Assembly: GCA_947500775.1 (NCBI GenBank)
Contig: CANMTD010000002.1
Span: forward strand, 868,001-932,000
DNA from: an uncultured Paracoccaceae bacterium
GTDB lineage: Bacteria > Pseudomonadota > Alphaproteobacteria > Rhodobacterales > Rhodobacteraceae
DNA length: 64,000 bases
Direction: 5' to 3'
A model generated the notes under the pieces. That model was not told the origin of the DNA, ran no database searches, and saw nothing but the letters and a program-made list of their open reading frames with translations. The number at the start of each line of letters is the position of its first letter. Position 1 is the first letter of the stretch. The position numbers and the translations under genes were made by a program. This document shows positions 34,023 through 41,997 of the stretch, in pieces.

Positions 34023-35846
34023 ATGCGTTTCACCCAGCCCGCCCCCGTCTTTGACGCCAACGCCAGCGCGGGCGACAGCCTGGGCCAACTGCCCGAATGG
34101 GACCTGAGCGATCTTTACAGCGCCGAAGACGCCCCCGAACTGGCCCGCGACATGGCGTGGCTGGAACAGGCCTGCGCCGATTTCGCCGCCGATTACCAGG
34201 GCAAACTGGCCGATCTGGATGCGCAGGCGATGCTGGACTGCGTGCTGCGCTATGAACGGATCGATGTGGTCGGCGGGCGGATCATGTCCTTTGCCGGGCT
34301 GCGGTATTACCAGAACACCACCGACGGCGACCGCGCCAAATTCCTGTCCGACTGTCAGGACAAGATCACCACCTTCACCACCCCGCTGGTGTTCTATACG
34401 CTGGAAATCAACCGGATCGATGACGCCCGTCTGGACGCGCTGTTTGCCGAAAACGCCGATCTGGCCCGCTATAAGCCGCTGTTTGACCGGCTGCGCGCGA
34501 TGCGGCCGCATCAATTGTCGGATGAGCTGGAAAAATTCCTGCACGATCAATCGGTTGTCGGTGCCACCGCCTGGAACAAACTGTTCGATGAAACCATCGC
34601 CGGGCTGGAATTCAGCGTCGATGGCGAGGCGTTGAACATCGAAGGCACGCTGAACCTGCTGACCGATACCGACCGCGCCAAACGCGAAGCCGCCGCGCGC
34701 GAACTGGCCGAGGTGTTCGGCGAAAACGTCAAGCTTTTCGCCCGCGTCCACAACACGCTGGCCAAGGAAAAAGAGGTCGAAGACCGCTGGCGCAAGATGC
34801 CGACGCCGCAGACCGGGCGCCATCTGGCCAACCACGTGGAACCCGAGGTTGTCGAGGCGCTGCGCAACGCGGTTGTCGCCGCCTATCCCAAGCTCAGCCA
34901 CCGCTATTACAAGCTGAAGGCGAAATGGCTGGGGCTGGAAACGATGGAGGTCTGGGACCGCAACGCCCCCCTGCCCACCGCCGACCCCGCGATTGTCGAC
35001 TGGGACGCCGCCACCAAGACCGTGCTGGACGCCTATGCCGATTTCGCCCCCGAAATGGCCGAAATCGCCAAGCCGTTCTTCACCGACGGCTGGATCGACG
35101 CGGGCGTCAAACCGGGCAAGGCGCCGGGCGCCTTTGCCCATCCCACCGTGGTTGATGTCCACCCTTATGTGATGCTGAACTATCTGGGCAAACCGCGCGA
35201 CGTGATGACATTGGCGCATGAACTGGGGCACGGCGTGCATCAGGTGCTGGCCGCCGGTCAGGGTGAATTGCTGGCCTCGACCCCGCTGACGCTGGCCGAA
35301 ACCGCATCGGTTTTCGGCGAAATGCTGACCTTCCGCAAACTGCTGGAAGGCGCCAAGACCAAAGAGGAACGCAAGACCCTGCTGGCCGGCAAGGTCGAGG
35401 ATATGATCAACACCGTCGTGCGCCAGATCGCGTTCTATGACTTCGAATGCAAACTGCACGCCGCCCGCGCCGAGGGCGAGCTGACGCCCGAGGATATCAA
35501 CGACCTGTGGATATCGGTTCAGGCCGAAAGCCTGGGCCCGGTGTTCAACTTCATGGATGGCTATGAAACCTTCTGGGCCTATATCCCGCATTTCATCCAT
35601 TCACCGTTCTACGTCTATGCCTATGCTTTCGGCGACGGTTTGGTGAACGCGCTTTATGCGGTCTATGAAGAAGGTGATCCCGAGTTCCAGGACAAATATT
35701 TCACGATGCTGCGCGCAGGCGGATCACAGCACCACAAGGACCTGCTGGCCCCCTTCGGGCTGGACGCCAGCGACCCCAAGTTCTGGGACAAGGGGCTGAG
35801 CATGATTTCCGGCATGATCGACGAGCTGGAAGCGATGGAAGACTGA
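34023..35846 (+). CDS. pepF: M3-family oligoendopeptidase F
   Basis: The 607-residue cytoplasmic zinc metallopeptidase has the catalytic HELGH motif (MTLAHELGHGVHQ near residue 400), the third ligand region ETASVFGEML near 425, and the PepF-type C-terminal HSPFYVYAYAFGDGLVNALY near 525. It cleaves short peptides, including signal-peptide remnants. AAGAGG lies upstream of the ATG at 34023. It is monocistronic and followed by a strong bidirectional hairpin. Confidence 0.94.
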   Translation: MRFTQPAPVFDANASAGDSLGQLPEWDLSDLYSAEDAPELARDMAWLEQACADFAADYQGKLADLDAQAMLDCVLRYERIDVVGGRIMSFAGLRYYQNTTDGDRAKFLSDCQDKITTFTTPLVFYTLEINRIDDARLDALFAENADLARYKPLFDRLRAMRPHQLSDELEKFLHDQSVVGATAWNKLFDETIAGLEFSVDGEALNIEGTLNLLTDTDRAKREAAARELAEVFGENVKLFARVHNTLAKEKEVEDRWRKMPTPQTGRHLANHVEPEVVEALRNAVVAAYPKLSHRYYKLKAKWLGLETMEVWDRNAPLPTADPAIVDWDAATKTVLDAYADFAPEMAEIAKPFFTDGWIDAGVKPGKAPGAFAHPTVVDVHPYVMLNYLGKPRDVMTLAHELGHGVHQVLAAGQGELLASTPLTLAETASVFGEMLTFRKLLEGAKTKEERKTLLAGKVEDMINTVVRQIAFYDFECKLHAARAEGELTPEDINDLWISVQAESLGPVFNFMDGYETFWAYIPHFIHSPFYVYAYAFGDGLVNALYAVYEEGDPEFQDKYFTMLRAGGSQHHKDLLAPFGLDASDPKFWDKGLSMISGMIDELEAMED

Positions 35847-35858
35847 CCAAAGCCGCGA

Positions 35859-35892
35859 TGGCCGCCCCTTGTCATTCAGGCAGGGGCGGCCA
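35859..35892. terminator. Bidirectional hairpin between pepF and DUF4389 gene
   Basis: TGGCCGCCCCT (35859-35869) and AGGGGCGGCCA (35882-35892) form a perfect 11-bp stem between convergent stops. Confidence 0.55.
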
Positions 35893-35901
35893 CGGCGCCG
35901 G

Positions 35902-36216
35902 TTATACCCAGTTAGACCAGGGGAACGGCTTTTCCTCGCTGGCGCCGCTTTGAAACCGCGCCGTCGCCGCCAGCCACCGACCCAAAGAGTCACCGAATTT
36001 GGCGATATTGCTGTTCTTTTTCCCCGAAAACAGCATCCACAGGAATTGCAGGACCGCACAGGCGAACAGAACCGTTTCGGCCAAGGCAAACAGGAACACC
36101 AGAACCAGCATCCATAGCCCCCGCATCCAGACCCCGGAGCGATCGGATTTTTCCGGTTCGGACGCTTCCGGTTCGGGTGGCTCGGGCGGTGTCACGTCTT
36201 TCAGATCGTCATTCAT
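35902..36216 (-). CDS. DUF4389-like small membrane protein
   Basis: The 104-residue protein has a Pro/Glu-rich N-terminus, then one or two membrane helices (GLWMLVLVFLFALAETVLF, CAVLQFLWMLFSG). The conserved NIAKFGDSLGRWLAATARFQSG segment typical of DUF4389 follows. GGAGAG upstream favours the ATG at 36216 over one four codons earlier. It lies 11 nt (or less) after the host-attachment-like gene. Function unknown. Confidence 0.75.
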   Translation of the reverse strand: MNDDLKDVTPPEPPEPEASEPEKSDRSGVWMRGLWMLVLVFLFALAETVLFACAVLQFLWMLFSGKKNSNIAKFGDSLGRWLAATARFQSGASEEKPFPWSNWV

Positions 36217-36227
36217 GGCTCTCTCCA

Positions 36228-36662
36228 TCAGAAAACGACAATATCCTCAAAATGCCCGACAAGATCCCTGACCGTTTCCTGCAGCAGATCCTTGTCCATA
36301 TCGGCCAGCAACGCGGCCCCCGCCGCCCCTTTCAGCATCGGGCGCAGCACGCCCAGCATCTTGGGGGGGGCGCTTAGCACCAGACGGTCATAGGCGCCCT
36401 GCGCCCATTGCGCCTCTGTCGCCGCGATCACCTGCGTGGCAAAGGCATGGCGGTCCTGTTCCCGTTCGGTTTCGCTGCGATCCAGCCCGTGACGCGCCTG
36501 CCCCGCCGCCGCCTGCGACCGGCCCGGTGCATCGGCATAGCGGGTTTCGGCCTGCAGACGCATCGCGCTTAGCTCGTTCAAGCCTTTGCCGACGCCTGAA
36601 TTTTCCAGAAATCTGGCCTCATGCTCATTGGCCAGCACCACAAATGTATGAATGGGTTTCAT
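36228..36662 (-). CDS. Host-attachment-like protein (BaeRF/eRF1-like family)
   Basis: The 144-residue protein begins IHTFVVLANEHEARFLEN and contains RHAFATQVIAATEAQW and YDRLVLSAPPKMLGVLRP, the pattern of the Host_attach family. The family is named after an Agrobacterium attachment mutant, but structurally it relates to eRF1/Pelota-type domains, so a ribosome role is as likely. Its stop overlaps the start area of the DUF4389 gene, forming a two-gene operon. Confidence 0.82.
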   Translation of the reverse strand: MKPIHTFVVLANEHEARFLENSGVGKGLNELSAMRLQAETRYADAPGRSQAAAGQARHGLDRSETEREQDRHAFATQVIAATEAQWAQGAYDRLVLSAPPKMLGVLRPMLKGAAGAALLADMDKDLLQETVRDLVGHFEDIVVF

Positions 36663-36742
36663 CGTTCGCTCCTATCTCCGGTTCAGCGAAAGATGCCCCA
36701 AAGCAGCGAACCGCGCCTTGATTCAGCGCAATATCGCCCGGT

Positions 36743-37714
36743 TTACCCCCGCGCGGCCCGGAACGCCCGGTCGATCATGTCCTGCGTGCCGCGCGCATCT
36801 TCCAGATGCCAGGGGTATTCGACGCCGTTCCGGATGCTGTCGCAAAACGCCTGAACCTGCAGGACATAGTGGTTGGCGGCGGGGAAACGTTCGGTCTGCA
36901 TCACCAGCCCCGGCTGGTGCAATTCGATCCGCGCCTCGCCGAAAACCTGCGGGTTGAAGGGGGCCGTCAGTTTGAAAAACCCCTTGTCGCCGTGGAACGT
37001 CATTTCCTGCCGGGGGTGCATCCGCATCGACACCACGCAATTATAGCTGAACCCCGGAAACTGCGCGACAATGCGCGAGGTCGTGTCGACCCCGTTTTCC
37101 CAAGTGATATTGGCGGCCAGCATCTGCGGTTCCTTGCCGGTCACGAACCGGGCGCTGCCGAAAGTATAGACCCCGATATCGGGCAAGGCGCCGCCGCCGG
37201 TGTCGGGGCGGTTGCGGATGTTGTCGGTATCGGCGCGGTTGTCATAGCTGAACACCCCATCCACATGCAGCAGCTTGCCGATCAGCCCGTCCTGCACGAT
37301 CTGGCGCGCGCGCTGCCATTGCGGGTGGTGCACGATCATATAGGCCTCGGTCACCAGCAGATCGCTCTGATCGCGCAGGGTAATCAGCGCGTCGATATCC
37401 CCGGCCTGCATCGCAATCGGTTTTTCGCACAAGACATGCTTGCCCGCCTGTATCGCCTTTTCCACCCATTCGACATGCAGCGTATTGGGCAGCGGGATAT
37501 AGACCGCATCGATCGCCGGGTCCGCCAGCAGCGCGTCATAGCTGTCGTGCACAGTCAGATCCGGGCAAAACGCCTGAAACCCCGCCGCCTTGTCCGGCGA
37601 CCGCGTGGCCAGTCCCGCCAGACGCGCGCCTTTGGCCGCATGGATCGCGGGCCCCATCTGTTCGCGCGCGAATTTCGCAGCCCCCAGAATGCCCCAGTTG
37701 ACCGGTTCCTGCAT
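36743..37714 (-). CDS. Gfo/Idh/MocA-family NAD(P)-dependent oxidoreductase
   Basis: The 323-residue enzyme has a Rossmann N-terminus (NWGILGAAKFAREQMGPAI at residues 6-24). The family marker CEKPIA lies near residue 95, after PNTLHVEWVEKAIQAGKHVL. The C-terminal sheet domain includes GGGALPDIGVY near 175. It oxidises or reduces a sugar or cyclic polyol, and the exact substrate is not readable. It is monocistronic on the minus strand. Confidence 0.9.
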   Translation of the reverse strand: MQEPVNWGILGAAKFAREQMGPAIHAAKGARLAGLATRSPDKAAGFQAFCPDLTVHDSYDALLADPAIDAVYIPLPNTLHVEWVEKAIQAGKHVLCEKPIAMQAGDIDALITLRDQSDLLVTEAYMIVHHPQWQRARQIVQDGLIGKLLHVDGVFSYDNRADTDNIRNRPDTGGGALPDIGVYTFGSARFVTGKEPQMLAANITWENGVDTTSRIVAQFPGFSYNCVVSMRMHPRQEMTFHGDKGFFKLTAPFNPQVFGEARIELHQPGLVMQTERFPAANHYVLQVQAFCDSIRNGVEYPWHLEDARGTQDMIDRAFRAARG

Positions 37715-37814
37715 CGCCTGTCCCTCCGTGGTGTCGGCGGAAGGCTAGTGAAAATCGCGCGGCGCGGAAAGCGGAAATCCGCGCGCGGTGCGGTTGCCCG
37801 GTTGTCTGATGGGG

Positions 37815-37861
37815 GAAAAATACGGACGCCCCGAAACCGCAGGGTGCAGTTCCGGGGCGCT
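37815..37861 (-). terminator. Rho-independent terminator of rpoH
   Basis: On the minus strand AGCGCCCCG pairs with CGGGGCGT across a loop of about 17 nt and is followed by TATTTTT. It lies 12 nt after the rpoH stop. Confidence 0.6.
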
Positions 37862-37872
37862 GGAGGGTCCGT

Positions 37873-38772
37873 TTACGACAGTTGCGAAATCAGCCCTTTG
37901 TCGCGGGCCATTTCCTTCATGCGTTTCTGCAGCTTTTCGAACGCCCGCACCTCGATCTGGCGGATGCGTTCGCGGCTGACGTTATACTGGCCGGACAGGT
38001 CTTCCAACGTGACGACCGTATCCTGCAACCGGCGCTGCACCAGAATGTCCTTTTCACGGTCATTCAACGTGTCCATCGCCTGCATCAACAGCTCGCGGCG
38101 GCTTTCCAATTCGTCCTTTTCGGCATAGGCCTCGGCCTGATTGGCATCTTCGTCTTCCAGCCAGTCCTGCCATTGCGTCGTGGTATCGCCATCGCTGCCG
38201 ACCGTGGCGTTCAGCGACGCATCGCCGCCCGACAACCGCCGGTTCATCGAAATGACCTCATCCTCGGTCACGTTCAGATCATGGGCGATCTTTTCCACAT
38301 GTTCGGGCAGCAGATCGCCCTCTTCCAGCGCGCCGATGCGGGCCTTGGCCTTGCGCAGGTTGAAGAACAGTTTCTTCTGGGCGCTGGTGGTGCCCAGTTT
38401 CACCAAAGACCACGACCGCAGGATATATTCCTGGATCGAGGCGCGGATCCACCACATCGCATAGGTCGCCAGACGAAAGCCTTTTTCCGGGTCGAACCGT
38501 TTGACAGCCTGCATCAGGCCGACGTTGGCCTCGGAAATCACCTCGGCCTGCGGCAAGCCATAGCCGCGATAGCCCATGGCGATCTTGGCGGCCAGTCGCA
38601 GGTGCGACGTCACCATCTGATGCGCGGCCTCGGTGTCCTGATGGTCAACCCAGCGCTTGGCCAGCATGTATTCCTGTTCCGGTTCCAGCAGCGGAAATTT
38701 GCGGATTTCCTGCATATAGCGGTTCAGGCCCTGCTCCGGGCTGGGTGCCGGTAGATTTGCATAGTTGCTCAT
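37873..38772 (-). CDS. rpoH: RNA polymerase heat-shock sigma factor (sigma-32)
   Basis: The 299-residue sigma-70-family protein has region 2 with FRLATYAMWWIRASIQEYIL near residues 100-119, preceded by ISEANVGLMQAVKRFDPEKG. It has the RpoH box-like QKKLFFNLRKAK near 132 and region 4 with [19 protein letters not shown] near 262. It directs transcription of heat-shock genes, and Rhodobacterales commonly have two RpoH paralogues. No regulatory element was identified in the 156-nt gap before the next gene. Confidence 0.95.
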   Translation of the reverse strand: MSNYANLPAPSPEQGLNRYMQEIRKFPLLEPEQEYMLAKRWVDHQDTEAAHQMVTSHLRLAAKIAMGYRGYGLPQAEVISEANVGLMQAVKRFDPEKGFRLATYAMWWIRASIQEYILRSWSLVKLGTTSAQKKLFFNLRKAKARIGALEEGDLLPEHVEKIAHDLNVTEDEVISMNRRLSGGDASLNATVGSDGDTTTQWQDWLEDEDANQAEAYAEKDELESRRELLMQAMDTLNDREKDILVQRRLQDTVVTLEDLSGQYNVSRERIRQIEVRAFEKLQKRMKEMARDKGLISQLS

Positions 38773-38928
38773 GGGTGCCCCTCTCGCTCCCTGTTATCGC
38801 TATCAATTTAGGGACGTGAACCGGTCAGTTCAAGTTCACGGTCTCTGCCTGATTGCACGCAACATGTGCGCATTTCCGTCGAAATTACATGAAAATTCAT
38901 GGGTTTTCACGACCATGTGCAAAGTGTT

Positions 38929-39957
38929 TCATCCCCGCAATGCGGCGATAAGCCCCGCCATATCGGGCGGCAAAGGCGCCTCGAACGCCATGTTTTCACC
39001 GCTGACGGGGTGGATAAACCCCAAGCTGGCGGCATGCAGCGCCTGCCGTGGAAAGGCGCGCGCGGCCTCTGCCCCCGCGGCCCCCACGGCTTTTTCCGAC
39101 AGTTTGCGCCGCCCGCCATAGGTCTGATCGCCGATCAGGCCAAAGCCTGCGTGGGTCATATGAACCCTGATCTGATGGGTGCGCCCGGTTTCCAGCCAGC
39201 AGTTGATCAAGGCCGCTGCACCGGGATTGCCAAAGGTTTCCTCGATCCGGGCGCGGGTCACCGCGTGGCGCCCGCCGTTGAACACCACCGCCTGTTTCTG
39301 CCGGTCGGTCCGGTGGCGCGCCAGTTGGGTGGTGATTTTCAGAACATTGCCCGCCTCGAAACTGACACCGCGCACCCCGCGCAGGCGCGGATCGCCCGCA
39401 TCGGGCACACCGTAGACCACCGCCAGATAATGGCGGTTCACACTATGCGCTTCGAATTGCGCGGCCAGCCCGGTATGCGCCTTGTCCGATTTCGCCACCA
39501 CCAGCAACCCGCTGGTGTCCTTGTCGATCCGGTGCACGATGCCGGGGCGCTTTTCGCCGCCGATCCCCGACAGCGTATCGCCGCAATGATGCAGCAGGGC
39601 GTTGACCAGCGTGCCGCCCGGACTGCCCGGTGCCGGATGCACCACCATGCCCACGGGTTTGTTAACCACCACCAGCGCCTCGTCCTCATAGACGATGTCC
39701 AGCGGGATATCCTCGGGCCGGGTTTCGACCTCTTCGGCCTCGTGAAACACCACCTCCAATGTGTCGCCCTCGGCCACCCGGGCGCGCGGATCGTCCAGCA
39801 CCACACCATCCCGGCTGACCGCACCTTCGGCGATCAGTTTGACCAGACGCGACCGCGACAGGCCTTCGCCCTCTGGCACGTCGCGCGAAAGCGCCTTATC
39901 AAGGCGCGCGGGCGGATTGGCCCCGATGACCACCAGAAGGCGGCGAATAATGGACAT
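38929..39957 (-). CDS. RluD-type pseudouridine synthase
   Basis: The 342-residue enzyme has an N-terminal S4 domain (ARLDKALSRDVPEGEGLSRSRL near residues 16-37). The catalytic RluA-family motif HRIDKDTSGLLVVAK lies near 142-156 with the active Asp in it, and ETGRTHQIRVHM near 262. It isomerises uridines in 23S rRNA (RluD positions 1911/1915/1917), though other RluA-group targets are possible. Its start codon interlocks with that of the divergent DUF6476 gene (shared CATG), so promoters must lie inside or across neighbouring coding sequence. Confidence 0.9.
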   Translation of the reverse strand: MSIIRRLLVVIGANPPARLDKALSRDVPEGEGLSRSRLVKLIAEGAVSRDGVVLDDPRARVAEGDTLEVVFHEAEEVETRPEDIPLDIVYEDEALVVVNKPVGMVVHPAPGSPGGTLVNALLHHCGDTLSGIGGEKRPGIVHRIDKDTSGLLVVAKSDKAHTGLAAQFEAHSVNRHYLAVVYGVPDAGDPRLRGVRGVSFEAGNVLKITTQLARHRTDRQKQAVVFNGGRHAVTRARIEETFGNPGAAALINCWLETGRTHQIRVHMTHAGFGLIGDQTYGGRRKLSEKAVGAAGAEAARAFPRQALHAASLGFIHPVSGENMAFEAPLPPDMAGLIAALRG

Positions 39958-40267
39958 GGACGATGCTCCGACACCGGAGGAAGACCCCCCGAACCTGAAA
40001 TTCCTGCGTATATTGGTGACGGTCCTGACCGCCACGATGATTGCAGGGGTTTTAGTGATCATCGCGCTGCTTGTCATCCGCTTGCAGACACGGCCCGATC
40101 CCGTGGCGCTGCCGGATCACATCGCCCTGCCCGAAGGCACCACGGTGACCGCCTTTACCGCCGGCTCCGACTGGTACGCGGTGGTGACGGATGACAACCG
40201 CATCCTGATCTTCGACACCGGCGATGGCGCCTTGCGTCAGGAGATCACGGTCAAACCGGAAAACTGA
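39956..40267 (+). CDS. DUF6476-like single-pass membrane protein
   Basis: The 103-residue protein has an acidic N-terminus, one membrane helix (LVTVLTATMIAGVLVIIALLV, about residues 22-42), and an extracytoplasmic beta domain (VTAFTAGSDWYAVVTDDNRILIF). A second ATG two codons earlier (39950) is possible. Its start overlaps that of the divergent pseudouridine synthase gene. It is common next to that gene in Rhodobacterales; function unknown. Confidence 0.8.
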   Translation: MDDAPTPEEDPPNLKFLRILVTVLTATMIAGVLVIIALLVIRLQTRPDPVALPDHIALPEGTTVTAFTAGSDWYAVVTDDNRILIFDTGDGALRQEITVKPEN

Positions 40268-40356
40268 CCGCGCGGCGCCCACCCACCCGAGCGCCCCCGG
40301 GGCGCGAGACGAAAGGCGTGGCGCGGAACGCGCCTCAATCAGGTCAGATCACCGGG

Positions 40357-40548
40357 TTACTTCGCGGCCATGGCGCGGGCGCGCGTCGCCGCCGCCCGAA
40401 TCTCTTCGGCAATCTCTTCGGCCTCTTCGGGGTCGAAATCCAAAGGCAGATCCACCCCTTCGGCCTCAACATAGATCCGCACCATACCCAGCGAGGTGGG
40501 GCCGATCTGCAAATTGGCCGCGATGTCGCTTTCCTTGTCGATGCTCAT
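40357..40548 (-). CDS. DUF6324-like small protein
   Basis: The 63-residue protein has SDIAANLQIGPTSLGMVRIYVE followed by LPLDFDPEEAEEIAEEIRAAA, a short beta unit then a charged helix. The ATG at 40548 is preferred over an in-frame start 51 nt upstream, whose residues look like non-coding sequence. Conserved in Rhodobacterales as far as I recall; function unknown. Confidence 0.72.
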   Translation of the reverse strand: MSIDKESDIAANLQIGPTSLGMVRIYVEAEGVDLPLDFDPEEAEEIAEEIRAAATRARAMAAK

Positions 40549-40657
40549 GTCGGGTCCTTTTATCACTGTCGCGCGTCGGCGTCGGCCTATCGGTTTCACC
40601 GCTGCATGGCAAGGCTCGGGCTTGACGCCGCTTTTATTTGACCGTTTTCATGGGCGC

Positions 40658-41146
40658 ATGACCACCCCTGTCACATTCCGCGATCTGGCTATCGGCGATG
40701 CAGGCTGGCTGATTCAGCGCCATGCCGAACTTTACGCCGAAAACGATGGTTTCGACGCCAGTTTCGAAGCGCTGGTCGCCGAGATTCTGGCCGCCTATAT
40801 CCGCGATCACGACCCCGCGCAGGAACGCGCCTGGATCGCCCATCGCGGCGATCAGCGGCTGGGGTCGATCTTTTGCGTGCGCGAAGGCACGCCCGGCATC
40901 GCCAAGCTGCGGCTGTTCCTGCTGGAACCCGCCGCACGCGGCATGGGGCTGGGCCATCAATTGCTGACGCTTTGCACCGATTTCGCCCGCGATGCGGGCT
41001 ATCGCACCCTGCGGCTCTGGACCCACGAAAGCCACCGCGCGGCCTGCGCGCTTTATGCCAGAAACGGGTTCCGCCTGACCGCCTCGATCCCGGTACGCAA
41101 TTTTAGCCAGGACCTTGTGGAACAATCCTGGGAGATTGATCTTTAG
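40658..41146 (+). CDS. GNAT-family N-acetyltransferase
   Basis: The 162-residue enzyme has the acetyl-CoA loop in EPAARGMGLGHQLLTLCTDFARDAGY (Q/R-x-x-G-x-G/A region near residues 92-117), and a C-terminal HESHRAACALYARNGFRLTAS typical of GNAT. The N-terminal part DLAIGDAGWLIQRHAELY resembles the MarR-fused GNAT group, but the MarR half is absent. Substrate unknown. The tRNA-His gene follows. Confidence 0.88.
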   Translation: MTTPVTFRDLAIGDAGWLIQRHAELYAENDGFDASFEALVAEILAAYIRDHDPAQERAWIAHRGDQRLGSIFCVREGTPGIAKLRLFLLEPAARGMGLGHQLLTLCTDFARDAGYRTLRLWTHESHRAACALYARNGFRLTASIPVRNFSQDLVEQSWEIDL

Positions 41147-41159
41147 CACCGATCTTGCC

Positions 41160-41188
41160 TTGCAATCGCAGCCAAGCAACGCTAAATC
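41160..41188 (+). promoter_or_regulatory. Promoter of tRNA-His
   Basis: TTGCAA (41160-41165) and TAAATC (41183-41188) are spaced by 17 nt, and the tRNA starts 11 nt downstream. Confidence 0.5.
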
Positions 41189-41198
41189 AGCCGCCAGT

Positions 41199-41275
41199 GC
41201 CGCCTTAGCTCAGTTGGTTAGAGCGCTTGATTGTGGATCAAGAGGTCCCTGGTTCGAGACCAGGAGGTGGTACCA
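41199..41275 (+). tRNA. tRNA-His (GTG anticodon)
   Basis: A 77-nt cloverleaf with acceptor GCCGCCT/AGGTGGT (two G-U pairs), anticodon stem CTTGA/TCAAG around loop TTGTGGA (anticodon GTG), T-arm CCTGG-TTCGAGA-CCAGG and an encoded CCA. The base before position 1 is T rather than G, and the discriminator is A rather than C. This is the non-canonical tRNA-His known from many alphaproteobacteria, which is read by a matching HisRS. Confidence 0.95.
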
Positions 41276-41376
41276 TTCCCCAGATCATGACACGCCCACC
41301 CCGCCCACAAATGCGTGAGGCGGCTTGCACCCGGCGCCGTTTTGGCCAACATCCCAAAGAAAACACAGGATGATCC

Positions 41377-41997
41377 ATGCTTGACGGGACCATGCGCAAA
41401 CTGATCGACCCGCCGCTGAACCTGTTTGGCGCGGCGCTGGCGCGGGTCGGACTGTCGGCCAATATGGTGACATTGGCCGGGCTGGCGCTGGGGCTGCTGG
41501 CCGGTGTGATCATCGCATTGGGCGCGCCGGGCTGGGCCTTGATTCCCCTGCTGCTGGGCCGTCTGGCCGACGGGCTGGACGGGGCCATCGCCCGCGCCAC
41601 CCATACCACGGCCTTCGGCGGCTATCTGGACATCACCTGCGACTTCATCTTTTACGGCGTGATCCCGCTGGCCTTTGTCCTGCTGGACCCCGCCACCAAT
41701 GGTGCGGCCGGCGCGTTTCTGTTGACCAGTTTCTATGCCAATGGCGCCAGCTTTCTGGGCTTTGCCATTCTGGCGGAAAAGGCGCAGATGCAGACCACCG
41801 CGCGCGGCGTCAAATCGCTGTATTTCACCGGCGGGCTGCTGGAGGGCACCGAAACCATCGCCTTCTTCGTGCTTTTGTGCCTGTTGCCCGCGTGGTTTGC
41901 GCCGCTTGCCTGGGGGTTTGGCGCCTTGTGCTTTGTCACCGCCCTGTCCCGCATCCTGCTGGCGCGCAAACTGTTTACGGACAGCCCGGCCCCTTAA
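41377..41997 (+). CDS. CDP-alcohol phosphatidyltransferase family membrane protein
   Basis: The 206-residue membrane enzyme carries the family motif D-G-x2-A-R-x8-G-x3-D-x3-D in LADGLDGAIARATHTTAFGG and YLDITCD, near residues 64-91, and about six hydrophobic helices. It transfers a phosphatidyl group from CDP-diacylglycerol, or acts on a similar CDP-alcohol; the acceptor cannot be told. The stop overlaps the convergent metallo-hydrolase gene by 4 bp. Confidence 0.88.
   Translation: MLDGTMRKLIDPPLNLFGAALARVGLSANMVTLAGLALGLLAGVIIALGAPGWALIPLLLGRLADGLDGAIARATHTTAFGGYLDITCDFIFYGVIPLAFVLLDPATNGAAGAFLLTSFYANGASFLGFAILAEKAQMQTTARGVKSLYFTGGLLEGTETIAFFVLLCLLPAWFAPLAWGFGALCFVTALSRILLARKLFTDSPAP

Noticed and set aside
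33939-35600. Long minus-strand open frame opposite pepF
   Set aside because: Composition and absence of motifs mark it as a shadow of the peptidase gene.
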